From Lacticaseibacillus mingshuiensis (GTDB taxonomy: Bacteria; Bacillota; Bacilli; Lactobacillales; Lactobacillaceae): DNA of 64,000 nt. The translations under genes were made by a program, and so were the position numbers. The stretch spans positions 62,001 through 126,000 of the forward strand of contig NZ_BOLS01000001.1 in NCBI RefSeq assembly GCF_016861785.1, given 5' to 3'. Shown piece by piece: positions 1 through 8,063 of this stretch (positions are counted from its first letter, which is position 1; each line of letters begins with the position of its first letter). The notes below the pieces were generated by a model, which saw only the letters and a program-made list of their open reading frames with translations, ran no database searches and was not told the DNA's origin.

Positions 1-1
1 G

Positions 2-175
2 ATTGTTGATGTTGACACGTCTATGATTGTGCTTGGCGCAACAAAGCTGGTCGATGGGACGCTGAAGATAGATGAGGCTAAGAAAGCTGAGTTATACGCG
101 CCAAAGCCGACTACTGAGCAGCAATTGATTGCCTCACTAAGCCTACGACTAGCGCAATTGGAGGCGAAAGCATGA
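2..175 (+). CDS. Phage tail-associated protein, C-terminal fragment
   Basis: An open frame enters from the left edge and ends in TGA at 173-175, so only the last 57 residues are seen. The visible part ends in a run of leucine, alanine and glutamine residues (ASLSLRLAQLEAKA), as often found at the C-terminus of short siphophage proteins encoded next to XkdX and the tail fibre. Its stop overlaps the start of the next gene as ATGA, so the two are translationally coupled. The function is inferred only from the neighbours (XkdX, XhlA-like, holin, endolysin). Confidence 0.6.
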   Translation: MVDVDTSMIVLGATKLVDGTLKIDEAKKAELYAPKPTTEQQLIASLSLRLAQLEAKA

Positions 176-315
176 GCAACTATGACCAGTGTGTACTGTT
201 TTACAGCTGGGGGATTGACCTCGCGCCATATGTGCCAGCGATGATAACCGCTGATGAGTACAAACAGATTACCGGTAATGATTATGTCGCCAGCAAACAA
301 ATAACAATGGAGTGA
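172..315 (+). CDS. XkdX family small phage protein
   Basis: A 47-residue protein, too short for common ORF cutoffs. It starts at the ATG that overlaps the previous stop. The central stretch (WGID..PYVPAMITADEYKQITG) matches the XkdX pattern: an aromatic/acidic N-terminal half followed by an 'I-T-x-x-E-Y-K-x-I-T-G' segment. XkdX proteins lie between the tail fibre and the lysis genes in many Firmicutes siphophages; their role is unknown. The stop overlaps the region of the next ribosome binding site (GGAG 309-312), so this is part of the late tail-lysis transcript. Confidence 0.75.
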   Translation: MSNYDQCVLFYSWGIDLAPYVPAMITADEYKQITGNDYVASKQITME

Positions 316-320
316 CCATC

Positions 321-554
321 GTGGACGAGCAAACAAAAATGCTAATGGAGATTAAAGAGGATATTGCGCAGATAAAGCAACAGCTGACCTCTTTGCCTAC
401 CACAGACGAAAAGGCTGAAAAGGCTTATACCGTCGGGCTTGATAACGCGCGAGACATAAGTAGCTTAAAGAAGATGGTGTGGACGATCTGGGGGGTCATT
501 GGCGGCACAATTGGCCTAACCATCTTCATTTACATACTTGAAAAGTTCATGTAA
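321..554 (+). CDS. XhlA-like phage lysis accessory protein
   Basis: A 77-residue protein with a charged, probably coiled-coil N-terminal half (EIKEDIAQIKQQL) and one C-terminal membrane segment (residues about 52-72, WTIWGVIGGTIGLTIFIYIL). This is the layout of the XhlA/haemolysin family that sits before the holin in Bacillus PBSX-like prophages and helps host lysis. A GTG start at 321 is preferred because GGAG at 309-312 lies 8 bases upstream; an in-frame GTG at 312 would overlap that site. Followed after 18 bases by the holin gene with AGGAGG. Confidence 0.75.
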   Translation: MDEQTKMLMEIKEDIAQIKQQLTSLPTTDEKAEKAYTVGLDNARDISSLKKMVWTIWGVIGGTIGLTIFIYILEKFM

Positions 555-572
555 ATAACAGGAGGTAAGCGC

Positions 573-905
573 ATGAAAAACTTAATCATGCAGATAGCTA
601 TTGCAGTTGTACCAATTGTGTTCGCCTACTTTGGCAACGCCATCGTTAAGAATAGGCAAGCGGTAAGCCTTATTCAGATTATACAGCCGTTGGCGGAAGC
701 GGCGGTAGTAGCCGCTGAGCAATTAGGCGTGACCGAAGCAGTGACCGGGGTTGCAAAGAAGTCTAAGGCGGTGGCAGACGTACAAGCCGGATTAGCTAAG
801 CTAGGGTTCACCGCCGTTGACGAAAAGACGGTAGCGAACGCCGTTGAATCAGCTTATGCAAGCATGAAGGAATTTATCGAAAGTAAATACACGAAGGGGG
901 CGTAG
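573..905 (+). CDS. Phage holin, LLH family
   Basis: A 110-residue protein with one N-terminal membrane segment (about residues 4-24) followed by a long, mainly helical, alanine- and valine-rich cytoplasmic part. This matches the LLH holins of lactobacillus phages (known from Lactobacillus phage LL-H), which form the membrane lesion that lets the endolysin reach the wall. The start is ATG 573 behind ACAGGAGGTAAGC. It lies between the XhlA-like protein and the endolysin, the usual lysis cassette order. The endolysin start follows the stop by 2 bases. Confidence 0.8.
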   Translation: MKNLIMQIAIAVVPIVFAYFGNAIVKNRQAVSLIQIIQPLAEAAVVAAEQLGVTEAVTGVAKKSKAVADVQAGLAKLGFTAVDEKTVANAVESAYASMKEFIESKYTKGA

Positions 906-907
906 CA

Positions 908-2056
908 TTGAGGCTAAAAGCTAAACTAATCGCGGTCTGGGTCGCATTCCTTGCGGCCTTTTCGTTTGCCAGTGTGACTACAGTATCCGCCGCCAAGGGA
1001 GATACTGGTGTTGACTGGAGTGTATACCAAGGCGCAAATGGGAAGTTTGGCTATTCTGGCGATAAGTTTGTGATAGCACAGATTGGTGGCACCTACAATG
1101 GTGCTTTTATCAATCAGTCAACGTATAAGACACAGGTAGCCTCGGCGATAGCAGCAGGCAAGCGTGCGCACACATACATCTGGTATCAGGTTGGCGGTAG
1201 CACCTCGGTTGCCAAGACTGCGTTAGACCACTTTTTGCCAATGGTACAGACGCCAAAAGGGTCAATTGTGGCATTGGATTATGAAGCGGGTGCATCTAGC
1301 AGTAAGCAAGCTAACACTAATGCGATACTGTATGGACTACGACGGGTAAAGGCCGCGGGGTACACGCCAATGCTATACGGCTATAAGAGCTATCTAGTCT
1401 CGCACACTGATTTGGCAACAATTGCTAAAGACTACCAGTTATGGCTTGCGGAGTATCCTGACTACAATGTTACTACCGCGCCGAATTATGGCTACTTCCC
1501 AAGCTTTGATAACGTTGGTATCTTCCAGTTCACTTCTACCTATCGTGCTGGCGGCCTTGATGGCAACGTTGACTTAACCGGCATCACTGACAATGGCTAT
1601 GGCAAGGCCACAACCAATGACAAGGGGAAGGTCACAGTAAAGCCTAAGACGTCTACACCAGCGACTAAGGCTGGGGCAACCGCCAACAAGGCGACCAAGA
1701 CATCAATCACTAGGGGTACTAAGGTAAAGGTCAACCTAAGCGCTAGGGCATGGGCTAACGGCGTGGCAATACCTCGATGGGTCCGTGGGCGTACTTACAC
1801 CGTCCAACAGACTAGTGGAAACAGGGTATTACTCGCTGGCATACTGAGCTGGATTAGCAAGAGAGACGTTGTAGTAGCGGTTAAAGCTACTAGCACAGCT
1901 ACTGCTAATAGCCGCGGCACGTACACCGTCAGGTATGGTGACAGCTGGTGGAGCATTGCTTACAAGTATGGCATGAGCATGTACACCCTTGCTTCCCGCA
2001 ATGGCAAGACAATTTACAGCATGATTCACCCCAGCGACGTGCTGCTGATTAGGTAG
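908..2056 (+). CDS. Phage endolysin: GH25 lysozyme with SH3-like and LysM domains
   Basis: 382 residues from a TTG start at 908, about 8 bases after AAGGGGG. Domains in order: a secretion signal (basic MRLKAK, hydrophobic core to about residue 26, cleavage near VSAAKG), a glycosyl hydrolase family 25 muramidase domain (about 33-225; GVDWSVYQG near its start and a later VALDYEAG acid motif are the catalytic Asp/Glu regions), a Thr/Lys/Ala-rich linker, an SH3-like wall-binding segment (about 265-325), and a C-terminal LysM (about 337-382, TYTVRYGDSWWSIAYKYG). It cleaves the glycan strands of the host wall. The signal peptide suggests Sec export independent of, or primed by, the holin. Confidence 0.9.
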   Translation: MRLKAKLIAVWVAFLAAFSFASVTTVSAAKGDTGVDWSVYQGANGKFGYSGDKFVIAQIGGTYNGAFINQSTYKTQVASAIAAGKRAHTYIWYQVGGSTSVAKTALDHFLPMVQTPKGSIVALDYEAGASSSKQANTNAILYGLRRVKAAGYTPMLYGYKSYLVSHTDLATIAKDYQLWLAEYPDYNVTTAPNYGYFPSFDNVGIFQFTSTYRAGGLDGNVDLTGITDNGYGKATTNDKGKVTVKPKTSTPATKAGATANKATKTSITRGTKVKVNLSARAWANGVAIPRWVRGRTYTVQQTSGNRVLLAGILSWISKRDVVVAVKATSTATANSRGTYTVRYGDSWWSIAYKYGMSMYTLASRNGKTIYSMIHPSDVLLIR

Positions 2057-2104
2057 CTGGTCACAGTTGCCACAAGGGTAACACGTCGGCACAAATCAGT
2101 TCTA

Positions 2105-2142
2105 GCCTTAAGGGCCCTAGCATCTCTGCTAAGGCCTTTTTG
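2105..2142 (+). terminator. Terminator of the lysis cassette
   Basis: GCCTTA at 2105 pairs with TAAGGC at 2130 and is followed by CTTTTTGTTTT. It lies 48 bases after the endolysin stop. Confidence 0.6.
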
Positions 2143-2562
2143 TTTTGCCCTGATAATTTCTGACAGTTCCCCCAGCGCAGAGAAAGCACTGTGGGCGGCT
2201 TTTCACCGCCAATAATTTCATACACAGCCTAGTTATTAGCCCATGATAATCACGTTGCTAATAACCAGCACCCATTTCTATGTCAGTCCTGCCCGACATA
2301 CCACCAGCGTGAGCTTGAGGTTTATTTGCTGTTAAGCGTGCGGTCTAGCTCGTGTGAACACCGCAAATACACTAATGGCTGGGTGACCCCACAGTTCGTT
2401 AAAACTGTCAGAACGTTCCACCCCCACTGTTTAGCTTTATAGTCGCAAGGCCGTGGACGCCTAAGTGACGAGTTGAGGGTGACTGATCCTCGCGTCGGCT
2501 AGACTTTATAGCATCGGCTCCAGCTGACCACCTGACTTTTGTTTAACCGTGCGCAGGTATGC
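2143..2562. other. Non-coding prophage region, possible attP vicinity
   Basis: About 420 bases between the lysis terminator and the antisense promoter show no credible gene on either strand. Short hairpins are present (for example GGCGGCTTTTCACCGCC near 2193). In the circular phage genome this would be the late-to-early junction where an attachment site is often placed, but no duplicate of it could be found by eye beside glyQ. Confidence 0.35.
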
Positions 2563-2592
2563 GTGACACGAACATAGCAACCGTGGTACACT
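2563..2592 (+). promoter_or_regulatory. Promoter of candidate antitoxin RNA
   Basis: GTGACA at 2563-2568, an 18-base spacer, then an extended -10 TGGTACACT (hexamer TACACT 2587-2592). It points toward the 3' end of the opposite-strand small membrane protein gene. Confidence 0.55.
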
Positions 2593-2598
2593 GTGTTT

Positions 2599-2707
2599 GT
2601 ATCAGGTGAGATACATCAGTGTAGACCCACGCCAATGGGTTGATTGCTTCGGCTATTCAATTAGCTGACTTGGCTGCTAAGCGTTATCGCGCTTGGCGGC
2701 TTTTTTG
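2599..2707 (+). ncRNA. Candidate cis-antisense RNA, type I antitoxin
   Basis: A transcript of about 110 nt is predicted from the extended -10 promoter at 2587-2592 to the intrinsic terminator at 2673-2707. It holds no ORF and contains a small ACCCA-loop-TGGGT hairpin near 2624. Its 3' end overlaps the last codons of the small hydrophobic protein on the other strand. This convergent, 3'-overlapping layout is that of RatA/TxpA and SR4/BsrG in Bacillus. The promoter and terminator are read directly; the antitoxin role is inference. Confidence 0.5.
2673..2707 (+). terminator. Terminator of the candidate antitoxin RNA
   Basis: An 11-bp stem (GCTGCTAAGCG / CGCTTGGCGGC with G-T pairs) with a 6-base loop is followed by TTTTTT. 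It overlaps the 3' end of the opposite-strand toxin-like gene. Confidence 0.75.
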
Positions 2708-2817
2708 TCGTCCAAAAATTGTTGGTCATATTTGCCAATCGCGTATGCGGCCAAGGCTGTCAGTAGCAATGCTGCAATCGTTAGCTCATGGCCCAGTACC
2801 CATTCGAGTAATGCCAT
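2677..2817 (-). CDS. Small membrane protein, putative type I toxin
   Basis: A 46-residue protein read on the minus strand. The true start is ATG 2817, directly behind a perfect AAAGGAGG with good spacing; longer frames begin upstream without a ribosome binding site. It has one hydrophobic segment (about residues 8-27, HELTIAALLLTALAAYAIG) and a short charged tail rich in Lys, Asp and Arg, which is the form of TxpA/Fst/holin-like peptide toxins. A sigma-A promoter lies 60 bases upstream and an antisense RNA overlaps its 3' end. A small phage membrane protein of another kind remains possible because the sequence itself is not one I recognise. Confidence 0.6.
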   Translation of the reverse strand: MALLEWVLGHELTIAALLLTALAAYAIGKYDQQFLDDKKAAKRDNA

Positions 2818-2874
2818 GCGATCGCCTCCTTTCAAGACTGCTGTAGCACTGTGTGATATAATTTCTACAAGGAC

Positions 2875-2904
2875 AGTATACAACCGTCTGAGATTGAATG
2901 TCAA
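2875..2904 (-). promoter_or_regulatory. Promoter of the toxin-like gene
   Basis: On the minus strand TTGACA (2899-2904) and TATACT (2875-2880) are both perfect or near-perfect sigma-A hexamers, 18 bases apart. They would give a short leader before the AAAGGAGG of the 46-residue protein. Confidence 0.75.
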
Positions 2905-2951
2905 CACAATGAATCAAAAGTTTCACAAAAACATGAGAGGGAGGTTATGAC

Positions 2952-3269
2952 GTGCTATCCACAGACGACATAAAAAAACTACGGCATGAGCGCAGAATGA
3001 CGCAAAGCGAGCTTGCAGAAAGAGCTGGGCTATCAAAGTCACTTGTTGCACAGATTGAAACTGGGCAACGAAAAGTCACAGAAGAAACCAGCTCAAAACT
3101 GCTGACAGCATTTAGTTCAACTAAATCTTTAGGCATAGCTGCAACAGCTAAAGTCGACGACCTTAGCGATGATAGCGTGGTACTTATGTGGCGAGACAAG
3201 ACATTGCAAGACGATGAAAGCCACATCATCCGTACGCTCGCTAAGCTGCTGGTGGAGCAACGCAAGTAA
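2952..3269 (+). CDS. XRE-family transcriptional regulator
   Basis: A 105-residue protein from GTG 2952 behind GGGAGG. Residues about 5-60 form a Cro/CI-type helix-turn-helix (LRHERRMTQSELAERAGL is helix 1 and 2, SKSLVAQIETGQRKV the recognition helix). The C-terminal 40 residues are acidic and lack a RecA-cleavable CI domain, so it is a short repressor or an excision/lysogeny switch component. It sits immediately upstream of the integrase on the same strand and probably shares its transcript. Its promoter is not clear. Confidence 0.8.
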   Translation: MLSTDDIKKLRHERRMTQSELAERAGLSKSLVAQIETGQRKVTEETSSKLLTAFSSTKSLGIAATAKVDDLSDDSVVLMWRDKTLQDDESHIIRTLAKLLVEQRK

Positions 3270-3306
3270 GCCTACCTACTACTGCTGGCGGTGGGAAGGA
3301 CGCATT

Positions 3307-4473
3307 ATGGCAAGTATAAGCAAGTATAAGACTGGTGGAGGTACTCGCTGGCGCGCTAAGGCATACGTCGGCGAGGACAAGAAGACCGGCCGTAAGCTAT
3401 ACAAAACGAAAGGAGGCTATACAACCCGCCGTGAAGCGATCGCCGCGGGTAAAGCATTAGACGAAGATATTGCCACGGGAAGACTGACGGCAGTTGAAGA
3501 AAGTAAGCAACAAAGACTAAAGTTTAGAGATGTATATGATGAGTGGGTAAAGTCTTACATGCTGACTGTGAGAGAAAGCAGCTGGTCTAAAACTCGTGAC
3601 TGCTTTAACCTGCATATACTACCGAGCCTAGGCGATCTGTACGTTGACGCAATTACGCCCGCAGACATGCAAGAGGCAGTAAGCAAGTGGTTTAGTGAGT
3701 CACCAGTCGCGTTTAAACGCTATTTTGTCCATGCAAATAGAGTGTTGGAGTATGCTGAACTACAAGGCTACATCAGCAATAACCCAGCTAAGCGCGTGAT
3801 ACTACCACGTGTTCAAGACGCAGTGGGCAACGCTGATGACTTCTGGGATAGGCATCAGCTAGAACTGTTTTTTGACTGCATAAACCCTGAGCGCGAGTTA
3901 CACAAGTATGTCCTTTTTCGTATACTAGCTTATGCTGGGTTAAGAATCGGCGAAGTACTTGCGCTGGACTGGAACGATATAGACTTCACGAAGCACACGA
4001 TTAGCGTAAATAAGACCGTATCGCTTGGACTGCATGGGCGACTGATGGTAAACCCGCCGAAAACACGTGCAAGCCGGCGTGAAGTACCTATTGATGGCGA
4101 GACGGTTGACTGGCTTAAACGCTGGCGAGTTGAACAGCCTGACTATATCTACTCAGACGCTAAGTACTCTGCACAGCATCAGCTGTTGTTTACCACTAAG
4201 ACCGGTAACTGCCTGAGGGTAGACAAGCCTAGGCAATGGCTAAGTAACATTATCCGTAGCAACAACCTTACGCCAAGCATATCGCTGCATAAGTTCCGCA
4301 AGAGCTACATTTCCAACCTGCTGATTGCTGGTGTCGCTGTCAGTACTGTGCAGAAGATGGTCGGGCATACAGACCCGCGTATAACCCTGCAAATATATGC
4401 GCGTGTCCACAAAGAGCAGGAAGTTGAAGCGGCTGAACGGCTTGCAAATTACCTAAAAACCGGCAAAAAATAA
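3307..4473 (+). CDS. Prophage tyrosine integrase
   Basis: 388 residues from ATG 3307 (GGGAAGG upstream; a longer frame back to 3169 overlaps the regulator and has no site). Domains: an N-terminal AP2-like DNA-binding segment (residues about 1-55, TRWRAKAYVGEDKKTGRKL), a SAM-like core-binding domain (about 70-165), and a C-terminal catalytic domain with the full set of active-site residues: Arg in AGLRIGE (near 212), His-x-x-Arg in LHKFRKS (near 327-330), His in VGHTD (near 352) and the Tyr nucleophile in LQIYARV (near 361). It recombines attP with attB. It is the last prophage gene and runs toward glyQ, so the host junction should lie within the next 100 bases. Confidence 0.93.
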   Translation: MASISKYKTGGGTRWRAKAYVGEDKKTGRKLYKTKGGYTTRREAIAAGKALDEDIATGRLTAVEESKQQRLKFRDVYDEWVKSYMLTVRESSWSKTRDCFNLHILPSLGDLYVDAITPADMQEAVSKWFSESPVAFKRYFVHANRVLEYAELQGYISNNPAKRVILPRVQDAVGNADDFWDRHQLELFFDCINPERELHKYVLFRILAYAGLRIGEVLALDWNDIDFTKHTISVNKTVSLGLHGRLMVNPPKTRASRREVPIDGETVDWLKRWRVEQPDYIYSDAKYSAQHQLLFTTKTGNCLRVDKPRQWLSNIIRSNNLTPSISLHKFRKSYISNLLIAGVAVSTVQKMVGHTDPRITLQIYARVHKEQEVEAAERLANYLKTGKK

Positions 4474-4573
4474 CCGCTGTGAGCCTAGGGCCGAAAGGGA
4501 TAGAAGCGTGTGAGAGGACATGAGAGAGGACATGGCGAAAAGCAGACATTTTAGCAGTTTTCATGGCAAAAAC
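4474..4573. other. Probable prophage-host junction (att region)
   Basis: The 100 bases between the integrase stop and the glyQS promoter must contain the end of the prophage. They carry two direct copies of GAGAGGACATG (4512-4522 and 4524-4534), which could be arm-type binding sites for the recombinase or excisionase. No second att copy lies inside the window, so the core cannot be named. Confidence 0.35.
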
Positions 4574-4601
4574 TTGACGATGTAGCAACGAATGCTATAC
4601 T
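4574..4601 (+). promoter_or_regulatory. glyQS promoter
   Basis: TTGACG (4574-4579), a 16-base spacer and TATACT (4596-4601) preceded by TGC. It drives the T-box leader and lies only 100 bases from the integrase stop. Confidence 0.8.
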
Positions 4602-4614
4602 TAACCCAACAAAA

Positions 4615-4804
4615 CAGATCGGCGATGAGAAAAAGAGAGATGACCGGCCTCGGCCAGCGAGCGAAGAAAAGGTGGGAGCTTCGTGCGGGCAGTCAACTCT
4701 GGCGTTTTCGAGCCTCGCAATGAAGAGCAGGTCCTCGGACCTGAAATAGGGTGGAACCGCGCGGAAGCGTCCCTATGCTACTTTTGGCATAGGGACGCTT
4801 TTTT
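4615..4804 (+). promoter_or_regulatory. T-box riboswitch (glycine), controls glyQS
   Basis: The leader carries the invariant T-box AGGGTGGAACCGCG at 4748-4761, preceded by a stem III (CAGGTCC / GGACCTG, about 4729-4744) and a long stem I beginning near 4620 with a GATGAGAAAAAGAG segment. The T-box can pair to form the antiterminator when uncharged tRNA-Gly is bound; otherwise the terminator at 4767-4804 forms. A GGC triplet at 4701-4703 is a plausible glycine specifier codon, but its place in the specifier loop was not modelled. The reading-through of glyQS thus depends on glycine tRNA charging. Confidence 0.92.
4767..4804 (+). terminator. T-box attenuator terminator
   Basis: GCGTCCCTATGC pairs with GCATAGGGACGC and is followed by TTTTTT. 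It is mutually exclusive with the antiterminator formed by the T-box sequence. Confidence 0.92.
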
Positions 4805-4832
4805 GCGTTCGTCGATCGAAAAGGAGACCATC

Positions 4833-5750
4833 ATGACACAAAAAATGAGCGTCCAGAAAATGATCCAGACGCTGCAGAATTTTTGGGCGGAAAAGGGCTG
4901 CATGCTGATGCAAGCCTATGACACAGAAAAAGGGGCCGGGACCATGAGCCCGTACACCTTCTTGCGCGCGATCGGCCCGGAGCCGTGGAATGCCGCTTAC
5001 GTTGAGCCATCGCGGCGGCCGGCAGACGGACGCTACGGCGAGAACCCAAACCGCTTGTATCAACATCACCAGTTTCAGGTGGTCATGAAGCCATCGCCGG
5101 AAAACATCCAGGACTATTATCTGGATTCCCTGCGCGCGCTTGACATCGATCCGTTGGCCCATGACATTCGCTTTGTCGAAGATAACTGGGAGAACCCGTC
5201 GATGGGCTGCGCCGGTGTTGGTTGGGAAGTTTGGCTCGACGGCATGGAAGTCAGCCAGTTCACCTATTTCCAAGTGGTCGGCGGCCTCAACGTGTCGCCG
5301 GTCACCAGCGAGATCACCTATGGCGTTGAACGCCTCGCGTCTTACATCCAAGACGTCAACTCTGTGTTCGATCTTGAATGGGGCGATGGCGTTTTATACG
5401 GCGATATTTTCAAGGAACCGGAATACGAGCACTCCAAGTATTCATTTGAAGAAAGCGACCAGGGCCTGCTGCTGACACTGTTTGATGCCTATGAAAAAGA
5501 GGCCTGGCGCTTGATGGACCTCGGCTTGGTGCACCCGGCGTATGACTATATCTTGAAATGCAGTCATACGTTCAACTTGCTGGATGCGCGCGGCGTCGTT
5601 TCAGTCACCGAGCGGGCCGGCTACATGAGCCGTATTCGCAAAATGGCGCATAAAGTCGCACGGGCATTTGTCGAGGAGCGCAAAAAGTTGGGCTTCCCGC
5701 TGCTGCATGACCAAGCATCAGACGACCAGGCATCAAAGGAGGCAAAGTGA
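4833..5750 (+). CDS. glyQ: Glycyl-tRNA synthetase alpha subunit
   Basis: 305 residues from ATG 4833 behind AAAAGGAG; frames starting earlier run through the T-box and are not real. The alpha subunit of the bacterial alpha2-beta2 glycyl-tRNA synthetase carries the class II catalytic core that activates glycine with ATP. Typical family sequence is present: an N-terminal [14 protein letters not shown], then [15 protein letters not shown] and [20 protein letters not shown] (motif 2 region), and later [20 protein letters not shown]. The length matches the family (about 290-310). The stop overlaps the glyS start region, indicating coupled, equal expression under the T-box. Confidence 0.97.
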   Translation: MTQKMSVQKMIQTLQNFWAEKGCMLMQAYDTEKGAGTMSPYTFLRAIGPEPWNAAYVEPSRRPADGRYGENPNRLYQHHQFQVVMKPSPENIQDYYLDSLRALDIDPLAHDIRFVEDNWENPSMGCAGVGWEVWLDGMEVSQFTYFQVVGGLNVSPVTSEITYGVERLASYIQDVNSVFDLEWGDGVLYGDIFKEPEYEHSKYSFEESDQGLLLTLFDAYEKEAWRLMDLGLVHPAYDYILKCSHTFNLLDARGVVSVTERAGYMSRIRKMAHKVARAFVEERKKLGFPLLHDQASDDQASKEAK

Positions 5751-5752
5751 TC

Positions 5753-7822
5753 ATGACACACGATTATTTACTTGAGATCGGGCTGGAAGACATGCCGGCC
5801 CATGTGGTCACCCCGAGTTTGGCGCAGTTTAAAACAAAGACGGCGGCCTTTTTGAAAGAGAACCACCTGACATTCGGCGCCATCACCAGCTTTGCGACCC
5901 CGCGGCGCCTGGCGCTGTTGGTGCATGACCTGGCCGACAAGCAGGCCGATACCGAAGAAGACGTGAAGGGCCCGGCGAAAAAAATTGCGCAGGACGCCGA
6001 GGGCAATTGGTCCAAGGCGGCGATCGGGTTCACCCGCGGGCAGGGGATGACCGTCGATGACATCACCTTCCGCGAGATCAAAGGCGTCGAGTACGTCTAC
6101 CTGCACAAGGCCGTTGCCGGCAAACAGGCCGCGGCGATCTTGCCGGGGTTGATCGACGTCGTGAAGTCCTTGACCTTCCCGACCCGGATGAAGTGGGGCA
6201 ATTACGATTTCGAATACATTCGCCCGATTCACTGGCTGGTCTCGCTGCTCGATGACCAGGTGGTGCCGATGCAGCTGCTGGACATCAAAGCCGGCCGCAC
6301 CACGCAGGGCCACCGTTTCTTGGGCAAAGCCGTTGAATTGACCGCGGCAACCGCCTATGAAGACGCACTCGCCGCGCAGTTTGTCATCGTGGACCCGGCC
6401 AAGCGCAAGCAGACGATCGCCGATCAGATCAATGCGATCGCCAAGGCCAACGACTGGACCATCGATCTGGATGCCGATCTGCTGGAAGAGGTCACCAATC
6501 TGGTCGAATGGCCGACTGCTTTTGCGGGCAAATTCGATCCGCAGTACCTGGCGATTCCGGAAGCCGTTTTGATCACCTCAATGAAAGACAACCAGCGCTA
6601 TTTTTACGCGCGGGATGCGGCTGGCAAAATGGTCAACGCGTTCATCGGCGTGCGCAACGGCAACAGCGACCACCTCGAAGGCGTTATCGCTGGCAATGTC
6701 AAAGTGCTGACGGCGCGGCTTGAAGATGCGGCCTTTTTCTATAACGAAGACAAGAAAAAGACCATCGACCAATTCGTTGAGCGCCTCAAGTCGGTCAGCT
6801 TCCATGATAAGATCGGCTCGATGTATGACAAAATGGGCCGCACGACGACCATTGCTGGCCTGCTCGCGGATCAATTGAACCTCAGCGACGCCGACAAGCA
6901 GCACCTGCTGCGCGCCGCCTCGATCTACAAATTCGACCTGGTCTCTGCCATGGTCGGCGAGTTCGCCGAACTGCAGGGCGTGATGGGAGAAGAATATGCG
7001 CGATTGGCCGGCGAAGATCCGGCTGTCGCCACCGCGATTCGCGAACACTACATGCCGATCTCCGCAGACGGCGCCCTGCCGGCAACGACAGTGGGGACCT
7101 TGCTCGCACTGGCCGACAAGCTCGAATCGCTGATGAGCTTCTTTGCCGTCGACCTCATTCCAAGCGGCTCCAACGATCCATACGCCCTGCGCCGCCAAGC
7201 ATACGGCATCGTGCGGATCATCGCGGCCCACGACTGGTCATTTGATGTGACGGCGCTGCAGCGCGCAGCCGTTGCCGCCCTGACGGAAAATGATCAGCTG
7301 GCCGGCCTTGATTATCAGCATAACCAAACTGCGCTGGCCGATTTCATGCGCGATCGCGTCAGCCAGTACCTCGGCGGCCAAGACGTGCGCCACGACATTC
7401 TCGATGCCGTTGTCGCAAGCCGCGACGTCAATCTTGCGGCGATGCTCGATGCCGCCAAGCTTTTGACGAAGCACGCCGATGATGCCGACTTCAAGGCGAC
7501 CATGGAAGCCCTTGGGCGGGTGGTACGCATTGCCGACAAGAATCCGGTGAATGCCGCCATTGCCACGGACCTTTTTGAAAATAGTACCGAAAAGGCCTTG
7601 AACGATGCGGTCGGTGCGATCAAGGCGGATTACACCGTTGCGCCAACGGAAAATAATTACCAGGCGCTGCGCAGCTTAACGCCGGTGATCACGGATTACT
7701 TCACCGAGACCATGATCATGGCCGATGATGAAGCCGTCAAAAATAATCGCCTGGCCCAGCTGTCCGTGCTTGCCAACATGATCCACCAATTCGGGGATGT
7801 CACCGCAGTTATCGTGAAGTAA
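5753..7822 (+). CDS. glyS: Glycyl-tRNA synthetase beta subunit
   Basis: 689 residues from ATG 5753; a GTG at 5747 is in frame, but AAAGGAGG at 5735-5742 is only 4 bases before it and 10 before the ATG, so the start is uncertain by two codons. The beta subunit binds and positions tRNA-Gly and is needed for aminoacylation. Landmarks: the N-terminal LLEIGLEDMPAHVV, FATPRRLA near residue 45, FPTRMKWG near 145, ITSMKDNQRYF near 275 and the HD-like segment SIYKFDLVSAMVGEFAELQG near 395, followed by the C-terminal anticodon-binding-type region. It is co-transcribed with glyQ. A hairpin repeat (family A) lies about 95 bases downstream. Confidence 0.97.
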   Translation: MTHDYLLEIGLEDMPAHVVTPSLAQFKTKTAAFLKENHLTFGAITSFATPRRLALLVHDLADKQADTEEDVKGPAKKIAQDAEGNWSKAAIGFTRGQGMTVDDITFREIKGVEYVYLHKAVAGKQAAAILPGLIDVVKSLTFPTRMKWGNYDFEYIRPIHWLVSLLDDQVVPMQLLDIKAGRTTQGHRFLGKAVELTAATAYEDALAAQFVIVDPAKRKQTIADQINAIAKANDWTIDLDADLLEEVTNLVEWPTAFAGKFDPQYLAIPEAVLITSMKDNQRYFYARDAAGKMVNAFIGVRNGNSDHLEGVIAGNVKVLTARLEDAAFFYNEDKKKTIDQFVERLKSVSFHDKIGSMYDKMGRTTTIAGLLADQLNLSDADKQHLLRAASIYKFDLVSAMVGEFAELQGVMGEEYARLAGEDPAVATAIREHYMPISADGALPATTVGTLLALADKLESLMSFFAVDLIPSGSNDPYALRRQAYGIVRIIAAHDWSFDVTALQRAAVAALTENDQLAGLDYQHNQTALADFMRDRVSQYLGGQDVRHDILDAVVASRDVNLAAMLDAAKLLTKHADDADFKATMEALGRVVRIADKNPVNAAIATDLFENSTEKALNDAVGAIKADYTVAPTENNYQALRSLTPVITDYFTETMIMADDEAVKNNRLAQLSVLANMIHQFGDVTAVIVK

Positions 7823-7915
7823 GTGGTGGGCGAGGTGCTCCAAGCTACTCTCGGATTTTATAGCGTTGTCCTGTCTACTGCCTCTCCGTTTGAGTCTTAG
7901 TTTGAGGAAGAGTGC

Positions 7916-8063
7916 GGGTGCCCTGCGGCCAGAAATGGCTGGAACGCTCCCAAGCAACTTTGAGCCCGCAAAGGTCGCGGTCTCAAAGCTTGCTTTCGGT
8001 GTAAGCGGCACAGCCGCTAACACCGACGAGGGGGCTGAGCCATTTCTGGCCTCCGGGCACCCT
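7916..8063 (+). repeat. Dispersed hairpin element, family A, copy 1
   Basis: About 148 bp bounded by inverted arms (GGGTGCCC + GGCCAGAAATGGC against GCCATTTCTGGCC + GGGCACCC). Inside are two further hairpins: one around the CCCGC/GCGGT core and one AGCGGCacaGCCGCT. Near-identical elements occur at 18307, 18889 and 33956. It sits between glyS and dnaG and codes for nothing. Confidence 0.88.
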
